Below, in pieces: positions 8,371-17,801 of a stretch of DNA of 26,795 bases. Source of the DNA: CAIQJJ01 sp964606085 (GTDB lineage Bacteria > Chloroflexota > Anaerolineae > Anaerolineales > UBA4823); the NCBI GenBank assembly GCA_964606085.1, contig CAZSFD010000072.1, positions 1 through 26,795 on the forward strand. The letters are read 5' to 3'. The translations under genes were made by a program, and so were the position numbers. The notes beneath the pieces are model-generated. The model had not been told where the DNA came from. It saw only the letters and a list, made by a program, of their open reading frames with translations, and did not search any database. Every line of letters begins with the position of its first letter. Position 1 is the first letter of the stretch.

Positions 8371-10182
8371 ATGACCAAAGACACCACCCACACCCACATC
8401 CAAACCATTCGCAAGGCTATCAACCAGATCAAAACCTACACCTGGCAAGATGAAGCCCTGATCTGCCTGCGCGACGTCGAATTGGGATTACAGAAAATCG
8501 AGGCCGAACTCAACAACAATGCCGAGCAGCGCCGCCTGGCTGCCCTCAGCCGGGTTTCGCTTTCGATGAGCGCCTCACTCGATTTGAACGAGGTGCTGAC
8601 ACAGGTGATGGATGCCGTGATCGAGTTGACCCAGGCCGAACGCGGCTTCTTGATGTTGATTGACCCCACCAGCGGCAACCTCGAAGCCCGCGCCGCCCGC
8701 AACATCGAACGCGAAACGCTCGAACGCAAAGACATGGAATTTAGCCGCTCGGTCATTCGTGAGGTGGTCGAAAGCGGCAAGGGCGTGGTCACCACCGACG
8801 CCCAGAACGACCCGCGCTTCTCACAGCAGCAATCGGTCGTCTTTTATGCCCTGCGTTCGGTGATGTGTGCGCCGCTGCGGGCGCGTAACCAGATCATTGG
8901 TGTGATCTATGTAGATAACCGCGCCCAAACCAATGTCTTCACCGCCAATGACCTCAGCCTGCTCAACACCTTCGCATCACAGGCGGCCATTGCCATCGAA
9001 AACGCCCGCCTCTACACCCTCACCGATCAGGCCCTGGCCGCCCGCGTGGCCGAGTTGGAAACCCTGACCCAAATTGACCGCAAACTGAACGCCAAACTCG
9101 ACCTGTCACGCGCCCTCGAAATCACCCGCGATGCCGCCATCGAACGCACCGGGGCCGCCGAAGGCTGGCTCTTCCTCTCTGACGACGAAGGCGGGCTGCA
9201 CCTGGTCGCCGGCCCTGCCGAAGATTTCCACCTGCCCCTGGATTGCGAAATTGTCCAGCAATGCCTGACAGAAGTCAGCCCACAGCACGTTCCTGCGCAA
9301 GATGGCGCCCCGGCCCGCCTGCTGGCCGCCATGCTCTACACCGGCAAGCCGATTGGCCTGCTCGTGGTCGAGGGCGCGGCGGCTTTTCCTGGCCCGGCGA
9401 TCCAATTCCTGGATCGCCTGTCCAGCCGGGCAGCCAGCGCCATCCAAAATGCCCGTCTGTACCAGGCCGTGCAAGACGCCAACCAGGCCAAGACCAAATT
9501 TGTCTCCGTGGTCACGCATGAACTGCGCGTGCCGATGACGTCGATCAAAGGCTACACCGACCTGCTCAAGCAGGGCGCCATTGGCCCGATCAACGAGATG
9601 CAGGCCAATTTCCTCGGTGTCATCCGCAACAACGTAGACCGCATGTCGGTGTTGGTTTCAGACCTGGCCGATATTTCACGCATCGAAAGCGGCAGGCTCA
9701 ACCTCAACTGCCTGATGATCAGCGCTGGCGAACAAGTGAATGAGACGCTGCACAGCCTGAACGCACGCGCCGAAGAACGCGGCCAGACCATTACCACCGA
9801 CCTCGCCGCCAATCTGCCGCAAATCTACGCCGACCCGGTGCGTGTGGTGCAGGTGTTGACCAACCTGGTCAACAATGCCATCAAATACACCCCCGATAAA
9901 GGCCAAATCACGGTCAAGGCATTTCCCACGGGCGATTTCGTCCGCTACGAAGTCACCGATACCGGCATCGGCATCGCCCCCGAAGACCAGGTCAAGCTAT
10001 TCAGCCAATTCTTCCGTTCAGAAGACCCCGCCGTGCGCGAGCAGCAGGGCTGGGGGTTGGGCCTTAGCGTAACCCGCTTGCTGGTAGAAAGCATGGGTGG
10101 AGAAATCAACTTCACCAGCGCCGTGCAACAGGGCAGCACCTTCTGGTTCACCTTACCCACCCAAAAACCTGCCGAGGAGTAG
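8371..10182 (+). CDS. Cytoplasmic sensor histidine kinase with two GAF-like domains
   Basis: A 603-aa kinase without membrane helices. A short N-terminal helical region is followed by a GAF domain (about 60-215), a second divergent GAF (about 225-365), and HisKA with His383 in VVTHELRVPM. The HATPase_c (about 480-600) has NLVNNAIKY, DTGIGIAPED and GWGLGLSVTRLLV. The first GAF carries the common FLMLID and MCAPLRARNQIIGVIYVDN pattern. No receiver or response regulator gene is adjacent. It lies in a same-strand run with nth and the PH-like membrane protein. Its ligand cannot be read from the sequence. Confidence 0.9.
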   Translation: MTKDTTHTHIQTIRKAINQIKTYTWQDEALICLRDVELGLQKIEAELNNNAEQRRLAALSRVSLSMSASLDLNEVLTQVMDAVIELTQAERGFLMLIDPTSGNLEARAARNIERETLERKDMEFSRSVIREVVESGKGVVTTDAQNDPRFSQQQSVVFYALRSVMCAPLRARNQIIGVIYVDNRAQTNVFTANDLSLLNTFASQAAIAIENARLYTLTDQALAARVAELETLTQIDRKLNAKLDLSRALEITRDAAIERTGAAEGWLFLSDDEGGLHLVAGPAEDFHLPLDCEIVQQCLTEVSPQHVPAQDGAPARLLAAMLYTGKPIGLLVVEGAAAFPGPAIQFLDRLSSRAASAIQNARLYQAVQDANQAKTKFVSVVTHELRVPMTSIKGYTDLLKQGAIGPINEMQANFLGVIRNNVDRMSVLVSDLADISRIESGRLNLNCLMISAGEQVNETLHSLNARAEERGQTITTDLAANLPQIYADPVRVVQVLTNLVNNAIKYTPDKGQITVKAFPTGDFVRYEVTDTGIGIAPEDQVKLFSQFFRSEDPAVREQQGWGLGLSVTRLLVESMGGEINFTSAVQQGSTFWFTLPTQKPAEE

Positions 10183-10184
10183 CC

Positions 10185-10796
10185 ATGAAATCGAAAAAAG
10201 CAGGCAACCGCCACCCGTTACTGGTTTATCAACGTTCATTAGATCGCTTCTTCTGGCCGGTGCTTTTGGTGGGGGTGGCTTTGCTGGCGCTATGGTGGGT
10301 GGGTAGCAATGGGGGGTACATCAATCAGCTTTGGCAAGATATTCTGGTGCTTGGTGCGGGGATTTTTGCCTTGTTCCTGGCCTTTTTTATCTTTCTTGCC
10401 CGGCGCGTGGCTTATGTGCAGGCATTCCCCGATCACCTGCGCCTGATCACCCCCTTTTTGCGTCTCAACATCTCCTACCGCCGCATTCGCAGCGTGCATT
10501 CGGCCATGGTGCAGCAACTTTTTCCACCCGAGCGCGCCAAAGGCAATGAGAAATCGCTGCTTGAGCCTTTCTATGGGCAAACGATTGTCGTGGTGGAACT
10601 GCTCGGCTACCCCATGTCGCCGCGCGTGTTGAAGCTGTTCTTGCCCCGGCAAATGTTCAACCCTAAAAGCGCCGGCTTTGTGCTGATCACCCCCGATTGG
10701 ATGGCCCTCAGCACCGAGATCGACTCAGCCATCGGCACTTACCGCCAGGCGCAGCAGAACAAAAACCGCGCCCCGCAGCGCTACCGCACCTACTGA
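10185..10796 (+). CDS. Two-helix membrane protein with a PH-like C-terminal domain
   Basis: A 203-aa protein. It has a basic N-terminus, two transmembrane helices at about residues 23-42 and 55-78, then a soluble part starting RRVAYVQAFPDHLRLITP and continuing with SYRRIRSVHS. This layout, two helices followed by a beta strand series with a 'Y..I..V' motif, resembles bacterial PH-like (bPH) membrane proteins of unknown role. GAGGAG at the end of the kinase gene gives a good Shine-Dalgarno for the ATG at 10185, and the genes are 2 bases apart, so they are probably cotranscribed. A possible link to the kinase as a membrane partner is inference only. Confidence 0.55.
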   Translation: MKSKKAGNRHPLLVYQRSLDRFFWPVLLVGVALLALWWVGSNGGYINQLWQDILVLGAGIFALFLAFFIFLARRVAYVQAFPDHLRLITPFLRLNISYRRIRSVHSAMVQQLFPPERAKGNEKSLLEPFYGQTIVVVELLGYPMSPRVLKLFLPRQMFNPKSAGFVLITPDWMALSTEIDSAIGTYRQAQQNKNRAPQRYRTY

Positions 10797-10860
10797 GAAT
10801 GTGAAAAACATCACGAAAGAGTGGTGATCTTCAACCATATCACGACGCCCATCTTTGCAG

Positions 10861-10974
10861 TATTATCAACACGACACAGGAGCTGGACACCTCCTGATGC
10901 TCATCGCTGTTTCCTCCTTTGGCGAAGGCCTCCGCTGGGATTTTTCTCACCACCCCAGCGGAGGCCGTTTTTTT
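10861..10974 (+). ncRNA. Candidate small RNA with anti-Shine-Dalgarno-like motifs
   Basis: The spacer between the PH-like gene and clpB has no ORF but is structured. A -10-like TATTAT (10861-10866), with only a poor -35, predicts a start near 10873. A CAGGAG/CTCCTG hairpin follows (10877-10882 with 10891-10896), then an unpaired CU-rich segment and a strong intrinsic terminator. The RNA would be about 100 nt. CACCTCCT (10888-10895), TTCCTCCTTT (10911-10920) and CCTCC in the terminator stem resemble the 3' end of 16S rRNA. An RNA using these could pair with ribosome-binding sites. It is not a recognisable 6S, tmRNA or SRP RNA. It could also be just the trailer of the upstream operon. Confidence 0.35.
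10927..10974 (+). terminator. Strong Rho-independent terminator before clpB
   Basis: A perfect 13-bp stem (GGCCTCCGCTGGG, 10927-10939, with CCCAGCGGAGGCC, 10954-10966) has a 14-base loop and is followed by G and seven T (10968-10974). It ends transcription arriving from the kinase/PH-like operon or from the candidate small RNA, and isolates the clpB promoter at about 11027. Confidence 0.9.
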
Positions 10975-11026
10975 AATTCTTGCATTTTGCTGACACAACG
11001 TTTATCTTCTTCCAACATAATTGGGG

Positions 11027-11055
11027 TATAGTAGCAGACATCTTTCCATTGGAGG
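11027..11055 (+). promoter_or_regulatory. clpB -10 element and ribosome-binding site
   Basis: TATAGT (11027-11032) is the likely -10, without a clear -35. GGAGG (11051-11055) lies 7 bases before ATG 11063 and fixes that start; the in-frame TTG at 11021 lies upstream of the -10. I found no CIRCE (HrcA) or HAIR (HspR) operator here, so heat-shock control, if any, uses another signal. Confidence 0.55.
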
Positions 11056-11062
11056 ATATTTT

Positions 11063-13639
<2,577 letters not shown>

Positions 13640-13665
13640 TTTTGCCATGATCAAATTCCGCCGTC

Positions 13666-13753
13666 GGTCGCGCCTGTCGAGACCTGGTTTCGACCGCGAA
13701 CCAAGTTCGCCGCTCAACCAGCAAGCTGCCCGTTGGTCGAGCTTGTCGAGACC
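13666..13753. repeat. Pair of 19-bp palindrome-like repeats (GGTCGAGCTTGTCGAGACC type)
   Basis: GGTCGCGCCTGTCGAGACC (13666-13684) and GGTCGAGCTTGTCGAGACC (13735-13753) match at 17 of 19 positions. Between them GGTTTCGACC carries part of the motif in inverse orientation. Each copy can fold through TCGA/TCGA pairing. This is the look of a dispersed REP-like element. The second copy abuts the promoter of the next gene. Confidence 0.6.
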
Positions 13754-13769
13754 CGGCACATGTTAAAAT
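13743..13769 (+). promoter_or_regulatory. Extended -10 promoter next to the palindromic repeat
   Basis: TGT-TAAAAT (13761-13769) is an extended -10. The repeat itself offers TTGTCG (13743-13748) as a -35 at a short 15-bp spacing. It would give a 5' UTR of about 40 bases before ATG 13815. Confidence 0.35.
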
Positions 13770-13814
13770 GGCTCTACCGTTCGTTCCTCCGTTCTGTTTG
13801 CGAAAGGGAAAGCC

Positions 13815-14810
13815 ATGTCTCAAACACCTGCCCCCGTTGGAAATTTTCAGCACGCCAGCCTGTTCAAACCAGGCAGGCTGGCCCGTTGGCGGCGCTCACA
13901 CCTGACGCATTCGGGCCAGCGCCTGGCCAACAGCCTGGAAACCTATTACGCTGAAATGGCGCAGCTCGAAACCCGCCTGTTGGCCGCCGGGCTGGAGGCC
14001 AACCAGTTCGGCTTTGCCAACCTGGCACGCCTGATCGAGCAATCTGCCGCCGCCCTGGACGATGGACAGGTGGAACTGGGCTGGGGGCTGTTCAATACCG
14101 CCCGGCGCGGCGAAATGCAAATCTACTTCGATCTCAGCCAACAAGCCTCCCCCTTGCAGGCCTACGCAGCGGGCGTTCTGCATGCCAGCGCCCAGGGATT
14201 GCTGCAAGAGGCCAACAAGAAGTTGGGGGGGTGGCGCAAAAGCACGCTGAATAAAATTCTGACCCAAGAGAACAACCAACTCAAACAAAAGCTGGAACTG
14301 GGCGAACTCCTTCAGGCACAGCAAATTCTGACCGAGCATTACGGCAACGTGTACCGCCGCCTGCATATCATCGGCGACCAGATTCGCTTTCTCGAAGGGA
14401 TCGCCCTGCTGGCCGTTTTGGGCTGGTTGGCGCTGCTGTTATGGCTGCAAAACAACCCACCCGAACACCAGGAACAGGTCTTTCGCCTGTCGCTGACGGT
14501 TTCATCGCTGCTGTTTGGCACTTTGGGGGCCTGCATCAGCGGCATTTTGCGCCTGGAGAAAAGCTCAGCCCAGGTCAACATCCCCGATCAATTGCAGAGC
14601 TTCGTTTTCACCATCGCCCGCCCGCTGGTGGGGGCTGTTTCGGCGTTGGCAGTGGTCATCTTCGTATTAGCGGGCATCTTGCAAATGGGCGAACAGACGC
14701 CTGGCCTGTATCTGGCAGCGGCCTTCCTGGCCGGCTTCTCAGAACGCCTGCTCGAAATGGGCATGGGCAAGGCCGAAGGCGACGACAAAGACGCCAAAGC
14801 GCAGAAATAA
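13815..14810 (+). CDS. Membrane protein of unknown function with four C-terminal helices
   Basis: A 331-aa protein that I do not recognise. Residues 1-185 are predicted soluble and mostly helical, rich in Gln/Leu/Ala with coiled-coil character (NNQLKQKLELGELLQAQQ). Four hydrophobic segments follow, at about 195-213, 223-248, 258-283 and 290-310. The tail (KAEGDDKDAKAQK) is short and charged. GAAAGGGAAAG lies just before the ATG and acts as Shine-Dalgarno. The gene ends 26 bases before ruvB, but ruvB has its own -10, so they need not form an operon. No enzymatic motif is visible. Confidence 0.75.
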   Translation: MSQTPAPVGNFQHASLFKPGRLARWRRSHLTHSGQRLANSLETYYAEMAQLETRLLAAGLEANQFGFANLARLIEQSAAALDDGQVELGWGLFNTARRGEMQIYFDLSQQASPLQAYAAGVLHASAQGLLQEANKKLGGWRKSTLNKILTQENNQLKQKLELGELLQAQQILTEHYGNVYRRLHIIGDQIRFLEGIALLAVLGWLALLLWLQNNPPEHQEQVFRLSLTVSSLLFGTLGACISGILRLEKSSAQVNIPDQLQSFVFTIARPLVGAVSALAVVIFVLAGILQMGEQTPGLYLAAAFLAGFSERLLEMGMGKAEGDDKDAKAQK

Positions 14811-14823
14811 GAAACAAGTCGTT

Positions 14824-14839
14824 TATAATCCCTCGCATG
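14824..14839 (+). promoter_or_regulatory. Consensus -10 placed for a leaderless ruvB mRNA
   Basis: A perfect TATAAT (14824-14829) is followed by 7 bases and ATG 14837. No Shine-Dalgarno and no good -35 is present. The spacing equals that at 1097 and 2417. Confidence 0.5.
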
Positions 14840-15880
14840 ACCGACACCCCCGCCCCCCAAAAGCCCCGCATCGTCACGCCCGAAGCGCAAGGCGAAGAAG
14901 CCAAACTCGATCAATCCATCCGCCCGCAAAAATTGGCCGAACTGATCGGCCAGGAGCGCGTCAAGGAGAACCTGAGCATCCTGATCGCCGCCGCCAAGCA
15001 GCGCGGCGAAGCGCTCGATCACACCTTGTTTTATGGCCCACCCGGGTTAGGAAAAACTACCTTGGCGCACGTCTTGGCCAACGAAATGGGCGTCAACATC
15101 AAGATCACCGCTGGCCCGGCCATCGAGCGCGCCGGCGATCTGGCGGCCATCCTCACCAATTTGCGGGCGGGCGACATCCTGTTCATTGACGAAATTCATC
15201 GCCTGGGGCGCGTGGTAGAAGAAGTGCTGTACCCGGCAATGGAAGATTTCGCCCTCGACATCGTGATCGGCAAAGGCCCGTCGGCGCGCTCGATCCGCTT
15301 GAAATTGCCACGCTTCAGCGTGATTGGAGCCACCACCCGCCTGGCGCTGCTGACCGCCCCACTGCGCGCCCGCTTCGGCGCCACCTATCACCTGGATTAC
15401 TATGACCTGGCCGCCATGCGCCAGATCGTCACACGGGCGGTGGGCGTACTGGGGGCAAAGGCCGAAACCGCCGGCGTAGAAGAAGTGGCCCGGCGTGGCC
15501 GCGGCACGCCACGCGTGGCCCTGCGCCTGCTGCGCCGCGTGCGCGACTACGCCCAGGTGCGCGGCGACGGCCTGATCACCCAAGAGATGGCCGCCCTCGC
15601 CCTCGACCTGCTCAACGTAGACCCCCTCGGCCTGGATGAGATGGATGTGCGCGTGCTGAAAACGATCATCGAAAAATACCGCGGCGGTCCGGTGGGCCTC
15701 AGCACGATTGCCGCCTCGGTCAGCGAAGAGCAAGACACGATCATGGACGTGGTCGAACCTTACCTGCTGCAACTTGGCTTCCTCGAGCGCACCCCACAGG
15801 GCCGCGTGGCAACCCGGCTGGCCTACGAACACCTGGGAGTGACGTATGTGGAAAATAACGGACAGCCGCGGCTGTTGTAA
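14837..15880 (+). CDS. ruvB: Holliday junction branch-migration ATPase RuvB
   Basis: A 347-aa AAA+ motor that, with RuvA, drives branch migration of Holliday junctions for RuvC cleavage. Family marks: LDQSIRPQKLAELIGQERVKENL, Walker A GPPGLGKTT (Lys73), Walker B ILFIDEIHRL, sensor 1 GATTR, RFG arginine-finger region (PLRARFGATYHL), and a C-terminal winged helix ending in PQGRVATRLAYEHLG. The frame is open far upstream, but the family N-terminus and the -10 box support ATG 14837. ruvA and ruvC are not in the window. Confidence 0.95.
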   Translation: MTDTPAPQKPRIVTPEAQGEEAKLDQSIRPQKLAELIGQERVKENLSILIAAAKQRGEALDHTLFYGPPGLGKTTLAHVLANEMGVNIKITAGPAIERAGDLAAILTNLRAGDILFIDEIHRLGRVVEEVLYPAMEDFALDIVIGKGPSARSIRLKLPRFSVIGATTRLALLTAPLRARFGATYHLDYYDLAAMRQIVTRAVGVLGAKAETAGVEEVARRGRGTPRVALRLLRRVRDYAQVRGDGLITQEMAALALDLLNVDPLGLDEMDVRVLKTIIEKYRGGPVGLSTIAASVSEEQDTIMDVVEPYLLQLGFLERTPQGRVATRLAYEHLGVTYVENNGQPRLL

Positions 15881-15901
15881 GTTGCCGGTTGCAATTTAGC
15901 C

Positions 15902-17110
15902 TTACGCTTTTTCGGGCGGAAGTGAATGCGGCGAACCAACGATCACGATTGGCTTACCGCGCAGATGGGTTAAGAAGATCGTGCGCGTTGCCTCACCAGA
16001 AAGGCGCAAATCGCGCATCAGCGCTTCGGGGGTCAATGGAGAACCACGTTTTTTCACCGTCACCTGGCCCACGTTGCGCTCTCGCAGATAAGCCCGCAGG
16101 CGCTTCAACTGAAACGGAAACCATGCTTCAATCGCCCACACCCTGGCAAAGGGTGTGGGCGTTTGTTTTTGGCTGGTGAGATAGGCGATCTCGGCGTCGA
16201 GTTGGGCAGCATCGAGCATGTGCGCCAGGTCGGTCACCAGGCCGGCGCGCAGGATGGCGGGGTCGGGTTCATAGAGGTAGGCAAGCGGGGGACTGATGCT
16301 TTGCTGCATGTCGCGTATGGCGTGTTCCGTCAACGTGAAGGGGCCGGGGAGAACGGTGGCGCGGCGGGCTGCTGTTTTCAACGGGCCAAACCATAGCGTG
16401 GCTTCTTTCAGTTCACCACGCAGCGAGATGAATTCGATCTCGCAGTCGTAGGCGGCCAGTTCATCCAGGGCCACGCCCGGCGAGATTTTGACGCCCAGCG
16501 CCGGGAAGTGCGGCAGCCAGTTTTGGATGATGGCGAGCGGCGGAGAATAATCAGCCACCGAAAAGGCCCGACGGTGAGCGGCGCGGCGGGCGGGGTCGAA
16601 GAACAGGGCAGAAGGGCGAGGCAGCGAATAGGCAAGGGGGAGCGGCTGCGTCAGATCGGCCTGCAAGAAAAAGGCGCTGTGCCGCAAGGTCTTTTCGTTT
16701 GCCACGTTGGCCTGCGCCATCGCCAGCCGCAGCAGATCGAGGTCAATGCCGATGGTTGGGGCGAACTGCGCCAGGGCCAGCGTATCGCAGCCGACCGAGC
16801 AGCCGAGATCGGCAATGAGGCCGAAGGGGGCGTAACGCTGACTGCGATAGGCCGAAACTTCGTCGGGCGAGGCCTGTTCGAGGGCGGCACGGGTGAAGTA
16901 GAGGCCGCCTGGTTGGGCAAATTTGCGCCCGGCCTGGCTGCGCAAAATGGCCGTTTCGAGGGCGGCGCGGGCCAAATCGGCGGGGAAATGTTTTTGCAGG
17001 GTGGTGAAGTGGCGCAAGAAATCGTCTTCGCACGGCGCAAGCTGCATGGCAGCGGCCAGCGCTTCCTGTCCATCAGGTGTTTGTAAGGCACGAAAAGCGG
17101 TGAGTTCCAT
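15902..17110 (-). CDS. Class I SAM-dependent methyltransferase with THUMP-like C-terminus
   Basis: A 402-aa protein. The N-terminal third is helical. A Rossmann methyltransferase core follows, with SAM motif ADLGCSVGCDTLALA, acidic motif GIDLDLLRL, and FFDPARR at the motif IV position. The C-terminus (KRLRAYLRERNVGQVTVKKRG...LTPEALMRDLRLSGEATRTIFLT) resembles the THUMP-like domain of a poorly studied methyltransferase family, probably acting on RNA. The substrate is unknown. A minus-strand TACAAT lies 6 bases before the ATG with no Shine-Dalgarno, suggesting a leaderless mRNA. The gene converges on ruvB with a 21-base gap, and a plus-strand terminator lies inside its 3' part (16133-16170). 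Confidence 0.8.
   Translation of the reverse strand: MELTAFRALQTPDGQEALAAAMQLAPCEDDFLRHFTTLQKHFPADLARAALETAILRSQAGRKFAQPGGLYFTRAALEQASPDEVSAYRSQRYAPFGLIADLGCSVGCDTLALAQFAPTIGIDLDLLRLAMAQANVANEKTLRHSAFFLQADLTQPLPLAYSLPRPSALFFDPARRAAHRRAFSVADYSPPLAIIQNWLPHFPALGVKISPGVALDELAAYDCEIEFISLRGELKEATLWFGPLKTAARRATVLPGPFTLTEHAIRDMQQSISPPLAYLYEPDPAILRAGLVTDLAHMLDAAQLDAEIAYLTSQKQTPTPFARVWAIEAWFPFQLKRLRAYLRERNVGQVTVKKRGSPLTPEALMRDLRLSGEATRTIFLTHLRGKPIVIVGSPHSLPPEKA
16133..16170 (+). terminator. Intrinsic terminator for ruvB inside the opposing methyltransferase gene
   Basis: A perfect 12-bp stem, CGCCCACACCCT (16133-16144) with AGGGTGTGGGCG (16150-16161), has a 5-base loop and is followed on the plus strand by TTTGTTTTT (16162-16170). 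It lies 253 bases past the ruvB stop, within the minus-strand methyltransferase coding region (codons for TPTPFARVWAIEA). On the minus strand no T-run follows, so it should act only on plus-strand transcripts. Confidence 0.7.
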
Positions 17111-17116
17111 GAGGGT

Positions 17117-17122
17117 ATTGTA
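17117..17122 (-). promoter_or_regulatory. -10 element of the methyltransferase gene, leaderless spacing
   Basis: On the minus strand TACAAT (17122-17117) is followed by 6 bases (accctc) and the ATG at 17110. There is no Shine-Dalgarno and no obvious -35. Confidence 0.45.
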
Positions 17123-17162
17123 TCGAAAAATTAGCGCCGATTCGCCCCACCGCCGGGCCGAT

Positions 17163-17216
17163 TTTACAGCCTGGTTACAACGCTGTTATGCGCCTGTTAC
17201 CCCCGCGCCCTACAAT
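17163..17216 (+). promoter_or_regulatory. Four 11-bp tandem repeats (GTTA-N7) and -10: PhoB-type operator/promoter
   Basis: TTTACAGCCTG, GTTACAACGCT, GTTATGCGCCT and GTTACCCCCGC follow one another without gaps from 17163 to 17206. Each begins with GTTA (the first with TTTA) at an exact 11-bp period. TACAAT (17211-17216) follows. The last repeats cover the place where a -35 would be, and no -35 consensus is present. This is the geometry of activator sites bound head-to-tail by OmpR/PhoB-family regulators. Such a regulator is encoded 583 bases downstream, so autoregulation is the simplest reading. Confidence 0.65.
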
Positions 17217-17251
17217 TCGCTTATCTAACCAATTCAAAAAAGGAGTCTCAC

Positions 17252-17794
17252 ATGTTCAAAATCGCTTCGCTCACCCCCAAATTGTTCCTGTTCGCCCTGG
17301 CCGCGCTGCTGGCTTTTTTGGCGCTGCCCATCAGCGATGCAGCCGCGGCGGGCCTGCCCGATGACCCCCAACCCGGCGAGGGCAACCATCCCCGTTTGAA
17401 GATCGCCTTCCGCCGCCTGGAGCGCCGTGTCGAACGCATGGGCAACCTGCTCGACCGTTCGGATGCGCTGATCGAAAAGGCGCAAACGCTGATTGACCGG
17501 GCCGCCGAGAAAGGCCTCGATGCCTCTGGCGTTCAGGCCGCCCTCGATGCCCTGGCCGCCGCCCTGCCCAATGTGCAGGCCGCCCACGCCGAGGCCGCTG
17601 CCATCGCCGCCGCCCACGCCGGCTTCGATGACGATGGCAACGTCACCGACCCCGAAGCCGCCCAGTCCACCGTCGAAGCGCTGCACACCGCCCTGCAAGA
17701 AACCCGCGCCGCCATGGATGGCACGGGCAAAGCGCTGATCCAGGCAATTCGTGATTTTCTCAAGGAAAACCGTGATGCGCTGCGAGTAAAATAG
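17252..17794 (+). CDS. Secreted alpha-helical protein of the two-component operon
   Basis: A 180-aa protein of unknown family. Residues 1-33 form a signal peptide with a likely AxA cleavage site (SDAAAAG). The mature part is almost purely helical and Ala-rich. The basic segment LKIAFRRLERRVERM is followed by Ala/Asp/Glu helices and an acidic loop, GFDDDGNVTDPE. The loop recalls an EF-hand but lacks the first Asp, so I do not call it one. AAGGAG precedes the ATG by 8 bases. It is the first gene behind the 11-bp operator and ends 4 bases before the response regulator. A small exported helical protein ahead of a two-component system resembles CpxP/Spy-like accessory proteins in position only; no sequence relation is claimed. 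Confidence 0.75.
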   Translation: MFKIASLTPKLFLFALAALLAFLALPISDAAAAGLPDDPQPGEGNHPRLKIAFRRLERRVERMGNLLDRSDALIEKAQTLIDRAAEKGLDASGVQAALDALAAALPNVQAAHAEAAAIAAAHAGFDDDGNVTDPEAAQSTVEALHTALQETRAAMDGTGKALIQAIRDFLKENRDALRVK

Positions 17795-17801
17795 CCTCAT
17801 G
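17787..17801 (+). promoter_or_regulatory. Possible internal -10 for the response regulator gene
   Basis: TAAAAT (17787-17792) overlaps the stop of the secreted-protein gene and lies 6 bases before ATG 17799. No Shine-Dalgarno precedes the ATG. The regulator may have a basal leaderless transcript in addition to read-through from the operon promoter. No -35 is seen. Confidence 0.3.

Noticed and set aside
11021..11062. Longer ClpB from TTG 11021
   Set aside because: The extension covers the -10 box. GGAGG at 11051-11055 and the family N-terminus support ATG 11063.
10797..11062. CIRCE or HAIR heat-shock operator before clpB
   Set aside because: I looked for TTAGCACTC/GAGTGCTAA and CTTGAGT/ACTCAAG inverted repeats and found neither.
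17630..17665. EF-hand in the secreted helical protein
   Set aside because: GFDDDGNVTDPE has Gly at the first ligand position and no flanking EF helices that I can define, so it is left as an acidic loop.
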